Shown one piece after another: positions 14,601 through 29,600 of a stretch of 64,000 nucleotides of DNA. Source of the stretch: Rugalucina vietnamica (lineage: Eukaryota; Mollusca; Bivalvia; Lucinida; Lucinidae); assembly GCA_964017185.1 (NCBI GenBank), contig OZ024869.1, positions 62,882,931-62,946,930 on the forward strand, written 5' to 3'. Each line of letters opens with the position of its first letter. The first letter of the stretch is position 1. The notes below the pieces were generated by a model. It saw only the letters and a list, made by a program, of their open reading frames with translations. It did no database searches and was not told the DNA's origin. Position numbers and translations under genes: made by a program.

Positions 14601-17600
14601 CGGAAGTGTTTACGAAAACGAAATAACCTTGATTCCTTATCATAATTATGTTACTTTCATTCAACAAATATTCAATTTCTGCATTAACTGCACATATCTA
14701 TCGGTCAATAGAGAAAACTCGAATTTCTCATCTCAACTTCGGACAGTATTTCATTGTCCGTACCACGTGTTTCTCAGCTGAGTAATGGAGCGTTTTAGAC
14801 ATTTCATAATAAAGCTTATTAAAAAAAAAAGTTGACTGAATTCTGTCAGCTACACAGAGTCGAACACTCATGTGCTCAAACAGAGAAAAACAAATACAGA
14901 TTTTCATTAATATTCGATAGTCCAATCTGGTGCACGTGCAAAATATGCAAACCGACATTAAACCAGAGCATGGCTGTTCAGGGTTTCAAAATGTAATTAA
15001 AGATTGAAATTCAGATTTTAGATTTCACTAGATGATGAAAAACAATAGGCTGTTTTACTGTCTGTGAAGTCCGAAGGGTTTTTCGGAGACATTAAACACT
15101 GGGTGCTTCCTTGCTCCCGATATAAAAAAGGTTTTGTTTGACTTTTTGGTACCGGCTTTTTAGCTCACCTGAGCCGAAGGCTCACAGGTGAGCTTATAGG
15201 ATAGGCAGGCATCCGGCGTCCGTCGTCGTCCGGCGTCCGTCGTCCGTCGTCGTCCGTCGTCGTCCGTCCACAATTTCAAAGAAGAATATTTCTGAAGCTA
15301 GTGGGCCGATCTTGATCAAATTTAATGTGAACCATAATTGGGTTGGGGGATGATGGTATTAGGTTTTGGAGCAGATTGTATCAAAATTGTGGTTTCCATG
15401 GCAACAGATAGGTCCCATAGACTTACAATGGGAAAAACTAAAAAAATCTTCTTCTCTGAAACCACTAGGCCCACAGCTTTGATATTTGGTATGTAGCAAT
15501 GGCTAATGGTCCTCTACGTAAATTGTGCCATTCATGCCCCTGGGATCAAATTTGGCCACGCCCCGGGGGGTCGATAGTCTCCATAGACTTACTATGGGAA
15601 AAAAAATTAAAAAATCTTCTTCTCTGAAACCACAGGGCCCACAGCTTTGATATTTGGTATGTGGCAATGGCTAATGGTCCTCTTCATAAATTGTGCCAGC
15701 CATGCCCCTTGGGTCAAATTTGGCCACGCCCCAGGGGTTGATAGTCTCCATAGACTTACTATGGGAAAAAAATAAAAAAATCTTCTTCTCTGAAACCACA
15801 GGGCCCACAGCTTTGAAATTTTGTATGTGGCAATGGCTAATGGTCCTCTACATAAATTGTGCCAATCATGCCCCTGGGGTCAAATTTGGCCACGCCCCGG
15901 GGGTCGATAGTCTCCATATACCTACAATAGGAAAAAACTAAAAAAATCTTCTTCTCTGAAACCACTAGGCCCACAGCTTTGATATTTGGTATGTAGCAAT
16001 GGCTAATGGTCCTCTACATAAATTGTGCCATTCATGCCCCTGGGGTCAAATTTGGCCACGCCCCAGGGGTTGATAGTCTCCATAGACTTACTATGGGAAA
16101 AAATTAAAAAATCTTCTTCTCTGAAACCACAGGGCCCACAGCTTTGATATTTTGTATGTGGCAATGGCTAATGGTCCTCTACATAAATTGTGCCAATCAT
16201 GCCCCTGGGGTCAAATTTGGCCACGCCCCGGGGGTCGATAGTCTCCATAGACCTACAATAGGAAAAAAACTAAAAAAATCTTCTTCCCTGAAACCACAGG
16301 GCCCACAGCTTTGATATTTGGTATGTGGCAATGGCTAATGGTCCTCTACATAAATTGTGCCAGCCATGCCCCTGGGGTCAAATTTGGCCACGCCCCGGGG
16401 GTGGATAGTTTCCATAGATTTACAATTGGAAAAACTAAAAAAATCTTCTTCTCTGAAACCACTAGGCCCACAGCTTTGATATTTGGTATGTAGCAATGGC
16501 TAATGGTCCTCTACATAAATTGTGCCATTCATGCCCCTGGGGTCAAATTTGGCCACGCCCCAGGGGTTGATAGTCTCCATAGACTTACTATGGGAAAAAA
16601 AATAAAAAATCTTCTTCTCTGAAACCACAGGGCCCACAGCTTTGATATTTTGTATGTGGCAATGGCTAATGGTCCTCTACATAAATTGTGCCAATCATGC
16701 CCCTGGGGTCAAATTTGGCCACGCCCCGGGGGGTTGATAGTCTCCATAGACCTACAATAGGAAAAAACTAAAAAAATCTTCTTCTCTGAAACCACAGGGC
16801 CCACAGCTTTGATATTTTGTATGTGGCAGTGGCTAATGGTCCTCTACATAAATTATGCCAATCATGTCCCCGGGGTCAAAATTGGCCACGCCCCGGGGGT
16901 GGATAGTCTCCATAGACCTACAATAGGAAAAACTAAAAAAATCTTCTTCTCTGAAACCACTAGGCCCACAGCTTTGTTATTTGGTATGTAGCAATGGCTA
17001 ATGGTCCTCTACATAAATTGTGCCATTCATGCCCCAGGGGTCAAATTTGGCCAGGCCCCGGAGGTTGATAGTCTCAATAGACTTGCTATGGGAAAAAATT
17101 AAAAAATCTTCTTCTCTGAAACCACAGGGCACACAGCTTTGATATTTTGTATGTGGCAATGGCTAATGGTCCTCTACATAAATTGTGCCAGCCATGCCCC
17201 TGGGATCAAATTTGGCCACGCCCCGGGGGTAGATAGTCTCCATAGACTTACAATGGGAAAAACTAAAAAAATCTTCTTCTCTGAAACCAAAAGGCCCAGA
17301 GCTTCTATATTTTGTATGTAGCAATGTTTGGTAGTCCCCATTATAAATTGTGCCAGTCATGCCCCTGGGTCAAATTCGGCCATGCCCGGGGGGTCAATAG
17401 TGTCCATGCATAGACTTTCATTGGTCGATTCTCAATTAATTTAAATCTCATGAGCTTACAATGTGATAATCTCTCAGGTGAGCTACAGGACCAATGGTCC
17501 TCTAGTTTCTACTAGATTAACACAGCAAATCCTCACAAAACAGAGTCGGCAATAACATTAATTGCGTAATTTATATCACTCCTTAACGAATCAAATACAT

Positions 17601-20600
17601 GCTTACTTTAAAATTGCGTTTAAAGCACTATTTTATTACTTGAAATTCTGTCAATGACGTCATAAATGAGAATCGAATCAAATCATTGACCAAATTCTAG
17701 GAATTATTGTAGAAACAAATCTGATACCACAATCAAACAAAACCAAATCAGTCCTATCGGGACCTGCAATTAAAGTCAAACAAAACCTTTTTATATCGGG
17801 ACGAAGGAAGCACCCAGTGTTAAAACAGCTAATGTTTTTCATCATCCAGTGAAAGCTAAAATCTGAATTTTAATCCTTAATTTTAAATTTTATATTATCA
17901 ATAAAGTATCAGATTTTATTTGCACATATCATAGCTCATTTTCAGGTTATTTAACATAAATTCGACTTAACGGACTTTTGGAACAGCCAAAATGTCAAAT
18001 TTTCGCGCTTAACGTCATGGTGATACGTGGCCGACGTCACGTCAAAAGCACTATACAAAAAACGCCACTGGCTGGTTTTGAGGCCGCCCATAGGCATTGC
18101 CTCTAGATCACGTGACTTAATGTTTTTTTTTCATCGGGGAATGAAGAACATCAAGAAAGATACTTTCATTTAAGGCGATTGCAATGAAAATGTAAAATTA
18201 TAACATTATCATTCTATTGCGTTATGATAACCGTCGCATTGCTTGGGTCCGCATCTCTGTCAGTGTCTGTTTATCGTAAACAGATCGTTCTACATTTTGA
18301 ACCAGCTTGTCATTTTTCTATTATTAGAGAAGCGGTTCTGTTAGCATTCGATCCGTCAATACTTCATAATCATTCAAAAAAAAACTTATTTTCATCTGAT
18401 CACAGGCTAAATGTGTGCATATATTTTTCTCAAATATTTTTTCAATCATTACGCAGTGTATTTCTGTACAACTACGATATTAGAACAGAACAAATGCATA
18501 TGAATTAACACGAATGCTATAACTTTATGTTTGACACTAGAACATGCTTGTAAAATAAAATTGCTGAACTATTCATATTTGCACGTGTTTAACCATATCT
18601 AAATGATTAGTAACATTGAAACAATAGAAAGATAAATTTGATCACTAAGATGTAATAAGCAATCACTTCTCATTTTTAAAGCTATAAAGTCGGCGTCTAC
18701 GAGAAGTAGCACTTCAAACAAGGAAAGACCCAAATCAACACGACCAGACATTAACTTGGACTTGGACAAAGATTCACAGAAAGATGAAAAAGACAACTCA
18801 CATTGTGACATTGCTGACGAGGAGATTAAAGATTTAGACGCAACGGGTGATGAATGTCAAGATCCGCCGTTAAGTAGCAGGAGTCAGACAGGGAGAAAAG
18901 ATAAGCTGGACCTTACAATTCGACCACAAACAGTTCCATCTGATCTGCAGACCAGGTACATATTACATAACTGATTTATACTTGTATACATATAGATATG
19001 GGCAATATGCAGATTCACTTTATGAAGAATCAAATTGCTTTGGGGCTTTACTATTGTATTTTGTTGAACGATTTTAAAGCCGTTCCTGTAAACTATAAGG
19101 TATTCATGGCTACTTGATACTTATAACTACATGTATATTAGCTGATTATGAAATAAATAAATAAAATAAATACCGTACAACACAGTAATCGTGGTAATAC
19201 TCATTTTTTATTTTGTAATACTGCTTATTTGGTATTTTCACGCTTTCAGCTCAGTGTTGTGTTGAATTTAATTAAAAACTCTGTGAATGTCCTTATACGT
19301 CTGTTCTGTCGTGTAGGAGAGTGCTTACTTTTACCGCTGTAGTGACAATTTGCCTACTTGCTTACAATATCTAACAACATGTGTTTCTGCTATTGTGTTT
19401 AGATGCACAGCTTGAAATAATATAATAATTAAAGCCTTAACATCCCTTTCTTTTTATGTACTATACGATGTGTAACACTTATTTTCATTAATAATATTTT
19501 ATATGGGATATAAAGATACAAAATACATACTAAGTAAGGCATGATCGCGATTGGTTGGAGTATGAATATGACTTTGGCTATACATATAGATTGCAGACAG
19601 AATGTCCAATGTCTTTAATCTAATACAAGAGTGAGAACAATACTAATATGCTTTGTAATATTAACCTTCATATCACTTTAAACGTTAATACTAATTTTCT
19701 AGTATATTATAGTTTACCTTTACAAAGATATAGGGTCTGTTCATTGACACTTTTCATGGACAACTTAGTCCAATATCATTGCAAATGTAAAACTTTGGAA
19801 GCTTCTATCATATATCTTAAACACATATGCATACTTAAAACAATAAATTTATTTTTTATAAAAACATGGACATGGAAGTTGAAAATAAAATATAATAATT
19901 ATTATTATAAGATGTCAGTAAGGTATTATTAAGTCGTCAGTAAAAGCTAGCACTTTCCTTTTCAAAAGGACAGACATTGTTTAAGGATAGGGGCACAGAC
20001 TCTGTATCTTTTAAGGTACTATAAAACCCCTACCCCCAGATTGGGAGCCAGAAGAATGTCAGTGAAGCCTGAGCCGGACAACAGCATTATGTTACCACCG
20101 TTCGTACAGATAGAAACACTACACCCTGGGCAAACGTTTGTAAGTTGACTAAAATGCATGCATATTTTAAAAAGTACATGGAATATTAGTGGGCTCGCAT
20201 ATGTCATGTTAAGTACATTATCTAAAGGTTAGAAATAATATATATGATATGAATATTAAGTCTAAGCATCTGCATTCAATTCAGCACCCCTCAAGGCTGA
20301 TGGTTTAATTTTGGTATAACTACATGTAGTTAAAACACTGAGAAATTGAAATCAGAAATGCATTCACCACTTAGTAGCTAGCAACAGAATTTTTCATTAG
20401 AAGGCCATCACATCGACACCTGTCTTGCGCTGGTTTTAAAAGTTTATTTTTAGTATTTTGCTTTAAACGTGAACGTATTTTGTTATGGCACATATTTAAT
20501 ACAATTCATCTAACAATTGAAAATACACAGTCGGGTTGCTAAGTTTTTGACAGAGTATAAATCATAAAAGGAATATCTGATCAATGTGTTTTTCAGGGCT

Positions 20601-23600
20601 TGCGTTCGTGCTTAGAAATGGATGAGAGAGGACCATCTGTTAGTCTGGTAATATCATCAGATTAGACAAAGAATGTCGTGCATGCGTCAAGCAAAATATC
20701 AAAGCAGCAAGCCATCGGCTTATTCTTGGGTTGGGCAATGAATTGTGCTACTCTGACACAAACAGGAAATGGTATCTGAGACACGCAAATCCCATTGTGT
20801 TCCTGTCAGAGATTTTTCTTTCCCAGTATATGTACATTTTGGTTGTCTAAAAATGCCAATGTCTGTAATGTACACAAATATTTACTTCCATATCAGGAAG
20901 TGATAATAGGAGTGGCAACTGTCAGGGACAAAAGTAACCTTGGCAACTGACAGGAACAAAAGTAACCTAACCTTGTAGCTGTTACTTTCAAGAAGATTTC
21001 AGAAATAGTTGTAGTCTGCTGCTTTGATAAAAATCTCAAAATTAAATTATGCTAAGAAATTTTAGTCACAAAACAAAATGCTGGTTAAATATTTTTGTAA
21101 GTGCAAATACAAAAGGTATTTAAATATTTTTCACTCGTTAATTTGCACATTGCTTCATGTAAAAACAAAATGGCTGCATAACAGCACTTGAGGCCTATCC
21201 AGACTCAAAATTGATTAAGAGATGCGTGAGAAAAATAATCAGTAATGGTGCTGAGGTCTCATCAAGGAAATCTCGGGCTCGTTTTCAGATTATCCGACTC
21301 TCATCCTCGACAGAGCCTCTGATGATACAGTGTACTTGAATAATCTGAAAAGTTGCCTCAAATCTATCACAGATTCTTTTAAACTTTGGCTTCAGTAATT
21401 TGGTGAATGCAGTGTTCATGGACTGACTGTCCGTAAGAATACTTTAATGGCCAGTATTTATTACAAGTAAAGGACCAATTTAATTCGATTTGCATGTATA
21501 TCAGTTTAGTTGACCAAACACAAGGACGGCATGAGTTTGACAACTGCTTTACCAAACACAGAGCATATAACATCAAATCATAAGGGGACTTTAAATAAGA
21601 AATACAGCAGTTGGCTGATTAAAATCTTAAACCGAGTCTCTCTGCGACCCTTTACACTTAGTATAACACCAGAAACACATTTTTTCTTTCAGGTGAGTGG
21701 TGAATGTGAAGTATTGGCTATCAATAAAAAGTTCTTCATGAAGCACTGTGATGATGCACTCTACAGCCTTATACGGTTAAAGGTAATACCCTTTCACATT
21801 TTATTTTGATGAATTTCGGACAGAAAATTTCAGGCTCTTTTAATAACAGAACAATATTAACAAACATGAAAATTCTTGTGATTTAAAAAGGATTGTCTGT
21901 TCTCATAAAATTCACGCACAATGTATTTTTCTGATTACTATTTCAGGCCAAACCATTTCCCTCACAAACGGAGCTGGTAGACAGGCTAGATGCCAATATG
22001 CAGTGGGAAGAATTTAAACAAGAAACATTGAAAGACTTCTTAAGACATAGAGTGAGAGTATCTCGATAACATATGTCAACAATTAGACTTGAACTTAGTG
22101 CTATAAAACATGACCATAATGACGTCTGTGGTTGAAAGTCATAGAGTACTGCAGGATACCTATTTCTCACCTATCAAACCAACGTACCACTTTGTGTTGA
22201 CGTTAGAGACTTTTCCGTCCCAGTACTATTACTTTACAGCTGTCTCTGTTTTAAATTCGAAATATACGTCTTAATTACTTTTTGACAGACATAATCAATT
22301 TGAGATAATACAAAATAATCACTGCCCATATAGGAAAGTGTCATTCTGGGGTGCCAACTTTCAGAGACACAAGTACCAATTGAAGTGTATATTTCATAAA
22401 ACAGAAAATAGTTATTTTGGAGCTGTTTATTTGATGAAATTCTTAAAATTCAATTTTGCTGAGAATTTTATTTACAAAACAGAACGGTTGATATTTGTAA
22501 GCCGAGACAAATACAAAATTAATTTTATTTGCTCATTTCTGTGAAATGGTTAATTTGCACCATGCGCAATAAAATGACTACCTTGAACGCACATGACGCC
22601 AATGTACAATCAAGCTGTATGATTTATAAACGGATGAGAAATATAACCAAGGTGTCAGACCTAAACAAGAAAATCTCAGGCTAAATTTCAGAATCTGGGC
22701 AGAGGTTCAGATGAGACTTTACTGATCTGAAGACTTCCAGAGGCTTGTTTGTCATTGTAGCAAGGTTTTGTTCAGGATCAGAAATACTAGTCTACCGCTG
22801 CTTGTCTGACCCTGGAGGCCCTCCCAGGGGTTTTGGGGATTCAGGGAGAAGGGCTATTTATTTTCAAGGATTTGGGGAGAAGGGTCATTTATTTTCAGGG
22901 ATTTGGGGAGAAAACATATTTTTTTTTGGGTTTTAGGGAGCAGGGAGCTGAGGAAAAACATTTTAGGGAGCTGGGGAGAAAGGTCATTTTTCTTTCAGGG
23001 AGCAGGGAGCAAAGCCCCCGCCCCCCTGTGGGGGCCTCACTCTGTGCTCTTGTGTTGATATTTAACATTGGTTGTATAGAATGTCACGTAACTTTCATCA
23101 TACACGCATAACAACGGGGCCCTACCAGGGGTTTTGGGGATCTGGCGAGAAGTGCCTTTTATTTTCAGGGATTTGGGCAGACAGGCAATCTTGTTTCAGG
23201 GATCTGGGGAGCGAGCAAAAATTGGGGGTATTAGGGAGCAGAGACCTGAGGAAAAACATTTTTGGGATCTGGGGAGAAAGGTCATGTTTCTTTCGAGGAG
23301 CAGGGAGCCAACACTCCTGGTAGGGCCTCAACTACGTCTAAACGTTCTATTGCAAAATGGCGGATACGAATAAAGCGTGCTTTTTAGGTAAATGTTATGG
23401 AAATCAAGATTTGCCGCCTTAAAACGTAAATGAAAAAGAATATATCACGCGGTTAGCAAATCTGTCCCTCAGGTCACAGTTTGGCATCACCCGGCGAACC
23501 TCGCGGTGCCAAAGTGACCGTCTATCCATACTTGATCATGTAAGATTCTTATATTGTCACCCATCAGACAAGCATATCCCTTTGTGTTGGTTTCAGAGTT

Positions 23601-26600
23601 TCTATCCAAGCACTAGTGCCTTACAGGTGTCTCAATATGTCAATCATTTCTATATCTTAAACAGGTATGGTTATGTCGGCACGTTGCCTTCATTTTCTGG
23701 GACTTTTACCCAACATTAGGGCGTATTACCATCCAAATGTGCTTTTAAATATAACCGCCCAAATAAAAACTATGAGTTTTATGTATGGATGGTTTGGCTA
23801 AACTTTTCTGGTTAGGTTCAGCCTTCAGTCCTTCTAAGCGGGTAATCAGTCGTCAGGTAGTCGATCAGCTGCTTGTAAATATATTGCCTGGAGATAAAAG
23901 CAGCCCATCTATTTCTGACGGCCCCAGTGGCGGTGGGGCATGCAAATACAGAATTATTTTGATTGACTTGGTTACTTCTATGAAATGGTTAATTTGCATC
24001 TAATTTAATTGAAATAATGTGCAAGCAGGATTGCTGCCTTAATTATTAACAGCCACATCCAAATACAATGTATAGAGATAAAAACGAATATCAAAGCAGA
24101 TGAAAAGCGAATTCGAGCTGCGTCCTCAGTAAGGAAATCTCAGCCTCGTTTTCAGATTAATTCGAACTCGTCCTCGGCAGAGAGACATGAATAATCTGGA
24201 ATTGAAGATTTCCTCGTCTCAGTTCCAAATACATCATAGATTACAAGATCTACCAACCAGGCCTAGTGGTTAAGGTTGCTAAGATTTCATTTTTCGATCA
24301 TCTCATGGCTGTGTCCAGTTTGGACTCAAGGAGCAAATGCGGGACAAGTAAAGTTCTACTTGCATCAATTACTATTATCCAGCAACTGCATTTCTCCAAC
24401 TGTAAATGATTGGTTATTCACAGGCACCTTCGAGTAGGTCCAACAAGATAAATAGGCAAAAGAAAAACAATTTTTGTGTAGACTTTTATAATACAACGTG
24501 AATAAAAATTAAAATTGAGATCCTTTAAGAGCAGTGAACACATTGAGAAAGGGGATGGGCCATACCGCGGTTTCGACTATTTAAGTCTCGTCAGCGACCC
24601 TTTAGATTTGGCAACATGGAATCAAAGAGACTTACTGAAATTTTGCAACTATCAACAGGGTAGTCGATACAAAGACTAGTATTATCTAAATGGGACCAAA
24701 TATGCCAAACATCTGCCAGAAAACAAACCTCAACCGATAATAAATTTACGATTTCTCAGAATATCCTCGCTGATCTCAAAGGACCCAAAAGAAAATATAA
24801 CCTGCACTATGGATGATGTACGGGGATACTTTTTAGGGCCGCCACAGCACCAGCTACAGTAATAGCAAACAAAAATTAAAATTGATATCCTTTAAAAGCA
24901 GTGAACACATTAAGGAGAAAGGGGATGGGCCATACCGGGGTTTCGACTATTAAAGTCTCGTCAGTGACCCTTTAGATCTGGCAACATGGAGCCAAAGAGA
25001 CTTACTGAAATTTTGCAACTATCAACAGTGTAGTCGATACAAAGATTAGTTATGGCGGCCCCCGTGGCCGAGTGGTTAAGGTCGCTGACTTCAGTGCTCT
25101 TGATCATTCGCTCACCGATGTGGGTTCGCGCCTCGCACGGGGCACGAATTCATATGTGAGACAAGCCATGTTCTGCTTGCGGGTGTGTCAGGTGGTTTTT
25201 CCCCGGGTACTCCGGTTTTCGCCCCACCTACCGATTGATTCGTCTCGATATGAGTGAAAAAGCTTGAAAGGGACGTAAAACTGAATCCAAAAAAAAACAA
25301 AAAAAAAACAAAAAAAAAAACAAAAAAAAAAAAAACAAAGAATAGTATTATCTAAATGGGACCAAATATGCCATAATGCCAAACATCGGCCAGAAAACGA
25401 ACCTCAAGCGATAATAAATTTCTGATTTCTCAGAATATCCTCGCTGATCTCAAAGGACCCAAAAGAAAATATAACCTGCACTATGGATGATGTACGGGGA
25501 TACTTTTTAGGGCCGCCACACGGCACAGCACCAGCTGCAGTAATAGCAAATAAAAATTAAAACCGAGATCCTTTAAAAGCAGTGAACACATTAACGAGAA
25601 AGGGGATGGGCCATACCGGGATTTCGACTATTAAAGTCTCGTCAGTGACCCTTTAGATCTGGCAACATGGAGCCAAAGAGACTTACTGAATTTTGCAACT
25701 ATCAACAGGGTAGTCGATACAAAGACTATTATTATCTAAATAGGACCAAATATGCCAAACATCGGCCAGAAAACGAACCTCAACCGACAATAAATTTCTG
25801 ATTTCTCAGAATATCCTCGCTGATCTCAAAGGACCGAAAAGAAAATACCAGAGGACCAATGGTCCTGCAAACGCTCACCTGAGCCTGATGTGACTTAGAT
25901 TATTAATATACACATTGGTTCCCCCATCGTATAGATGATTCACATAAAATTTGGCTTCAATTGGCCAAGTGGTTTTAGAGGAGAAGATGTTTGAATATTA
26001 TGGTAATATACATGTATATTGCCCCGGGGTGTGGACATATGAGCCCTTAGGTCCATTTTGTTTTTCAGAATCATTAATATTTAGTCCTACTACCCATTTC
26101 CTGCAAGATTTTCACCTCAAATGACTTTTTAAAAGTTTTCCCCATTCCAATGCATTGGCGACCTATGTTGACCTTGTCGTAAAATAGGTCAAGGTCACCA
26201 CAGGGTCATGATTTATATATACATTGTAGTACTTCAGCCATTGATGCTTCATACCACGTTTCTTTGAAATCGGTCCTCAAAATTCGGAGAAGATTTTTGA
26301 AGGGTTTTTACCATATATGGGCATGGCAGCCATCTTGGTTATGTGAACTAGATAATTTATATATACATTAATTCCCCTATTCCATAGATGCTTCACATTT
26401 GGCTTTGATTCGCCAAGCGGTTTCAGAGGAGATGTTTGAATGTTATGGTAATATACATGTATATTGCCCCGGGGTGGGGGCAGATGAGCCCCTGGGGTCC
26501 ATTTTTTCAGAATCATTAATATTCAGTCCTACTGCCCATTTCCTGCAAGACTTTCACTTTAAATGACATTTTAAAAGTTTTCCCTATTCAAATGCATTGG

Positions 26601-29600
26601 CGACCTATGTTGACCTTGCCGTAAAAAAAGATCAAGGTCATCACAGGGTCATGATTTATATGCACATTGTAGTACTTCAGCCATCGATGCTTCATGCCAA
26701 GTTTCTTTGAAATCGATCCATCTGTTCTGGAGAAGAAGATTTTTGAAGGGTTTTTACCATATATGGGCATCGCGGTCATCTTGGTCATGTGACCTGGATT
26801 ATTTATATACACATTGATTACCCCTTCCTATTGATGCTTCACATAAAATTTGGCTTGGATTGGCCAAGTGGTTTCAGAGGAGATGATGTTTGAATATTAT
26901 GGTAATATACATGTATATTGCCCCGGGGTGGGGGCATATGAGCCCCTGGGGTCCAATTTTTTTCCAGAATCATTAATATCCAGTCCTACTGCCCATTTCC
27001 TGCAAGACTTTCACTTTAAATGACTTTAAATGACATTTTAAAAGTTTTCCCCATTCAAATGCATTGGCGACCTATGTTGACCTTGCCGTAAAATAAGTCA
27101 AGGTCATCACAGGGTCATGATTTATATACTTATTGTAGTGCTTGAGCCATCAATGCTTCATGCCAAGTTTCGTTGAAATCAGTTTACCGGTTCTGGAGAA
27201 GAAGATTTTTGAAGGGTTTTTACCATATATGGGCATGGCGGCCATCTTGGACGGACGGACGACGGACGGACGCCGGATCATGGCCATCCTATAAGCTCAC
27301 CTTGTGAGCCTAACGGCTCAGGTGAGCTAATAACCTGCAGAGCATTTTATGTACTGCTTTACACCCCAGTCAACAGTAATGGTCATGTCGGGATGTTGCC
27401 TCTATTTTATGGGATTTCTACCCAACATCAGGATGCCATGACGCCCAAAATGTCCTAAAATACAACCACCCAAGTAAACAATTTAAAGATTTGTATGTAT
27501 GGATGGGATGGTTTGACTAAAAAACTTTTCCCGCACAAGCTCAGATCTTCAAAGCGGTTAACCAGTAATCAGGTGGTCGGTCAGTTCGTGGAGACACAAG
27601 CACTCAATTTATTTCCAAAGGCCCAATGGGTAGGGGACCCAAGAAAACAGGTAAGAATTAAAGATTATATGCTAGTGGTTTGGATGAAAAAGATAACTAC
27701 AGAGGTAATCCTGTCTTTTTAATAAGCTTACATCTTAACCATAAACAACACAATTCATTTAATCTCATTCTCAGTAACAAAATATAAATGTTGATGAAAA
27801 AATCAAACATGGTGTCAACATGAATTTGTGCGAAACATTTTTAAGGGTTCCCCTGATCATGAATAGACAATGGTTGCTTATGTTACAGCATAATGTGATT
27901 CCTAAACACAGACAAACATTCATTAATATACAAAATATGCTGAGAGGCCTGTCCATACATAACATGAAAGGGAAATATTTTTGCAAATATAACAAATAAA
28001 GAAAATACAGAAGGATTGTTGTGTAGGCTGATCGGTGCAATGCCTAGAATGTAGAACTGTACCTCAAACCAAAATTCCAATCCTCTGGGCATCTTTAACT
28101 TGTTACAAAGTCTTGTATCCAACCAGGTGGGAAAGCCTTGCAAAAATGTTGTGATTTTACAATAGAGAAGAACAAATTGCTCCAGATGTCACAAACATAA
28201 AAGTGTCATCAGCCTGTAAGACCAGGTAGTCTGACAACAACTTCTGTTGTTGTTGTTTGCTGACTACATAATACAAGACCTTGCAGTTTCAAGATAAATT
28301 TCTAGGCAGACTATGTGTGTCTGGGAAAGTCTGTACTGGTCAAACTGCAATGTTCTGTTCTCATGAAACAATACATAATACTAGGTATGTGCTAATATAA
28401 GGAATCACTACTCGTCTTAAAAAAACTTACTTTAATAGCACTTTTAAGCCATTGCACAATAACAAGTTTCTATTTCACATGAAAACATTTTCTTCATCTA
28501 AATAAATGATGCTTAGGGGAGCGCAGTGGCGTAGTAGTAGAGAATCAGACACCGAACTGAGAGGTCATGGGTTCAATCCCCAGTGATGACACTATGTTGT
28601 GTTCTTGAGCGAGACACATCAACTTCCCTACCCAGAATCATCAGTCTGCTTGCATACATAAGAGCCTGACTAATTTTAAGGTATCTAATCAAACTAAACT
28701 GGTTGTCAAGATGGCAAAGAGCCTGACTAAGTTTAAGGTATCTAATCAAACTATACTGGTTGTCTCCTCAAAAAAAAAATAGCTTGTTTCAATATGAAAC
28801 ATATCATGGTCATACATAAACATCTCATCTGAATCTAACTTGTGATAAAGTCTATTTCATGATACATAAAATAGGATTTGGGTCCTGGTGAAGATGAAAA
28901 ATTTTAAAGATTTTTCTCATATCTGGATATGGGGCCATCTTGGTCTTAAAGACTTGACCATTTGTATTATATTTTGTTTCTGCTTCCCAAACGTTTGCTT
29001 GAATGTTGGTGTTTATTGGCCAAGTGGTTTCAGAGAAGACCTTACACATGTTAAAATTGTATTCCAGTACCCCTGGGCTGGAGCAGACCATACCCAACCT
29101 TAGATCATTTTTAGAATAACAAATCTTTGTCCATTTCCTGCAGGTTCTCATTAAATGCACAGGTCACTAAACTGACCTTGCAAATAAAAACGTCAAGGTC
29201 ATGATACATAAATTATATAAACTTTTATTAACCTTTTCTAGTCCTTCCTAAGGTCAGGCTTCACTGTTGCAGAAATCTTTTTAAAAATGTTGCAGAAATC
29301 TTTTTAAAAATGACGAACATATGGATGGATGCCAGAGGGTATGCTATAACCTCAGATTTTTAGACTAATAACACAGATGAGCTAAAATATACTCAAGGAC
29401 TTTGAAAACGCCTGACTTGTTTTATTGCTTCTTACTCTCAGAATACATGATATATCGGCAAAAATACTTTTGAACTAAAAAGTACAATCCAGTCTGCTTA
29501 ACTTCGATACCAAAACCGAAGCATCAACACCAGTTATTAACGGCATACACAATTAATTCAAGCGTTACCCAGAATTCAACAAAACCAGAGTATAGGGACG

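Noticed and set aside
15693-17360. 60-82-codon frames containing MWQWLMVLYIN
   Set aside because: They repeat once per ~164-bp unit of A1 and have no independent coding evidence.
18690-18955. Alternative acceptor ATAAAG for exon 8
   Set aside because: It would put a TAG stop six codons in, given the phase of exon 7.
25054-25140. tRNA-Leu/Ser gene
   Set aside because: The A-box and B-box are present, but the arms do not fold as a tRNA. The sequence continues into a conserved SINE body with an A-rich tail and target duplication.
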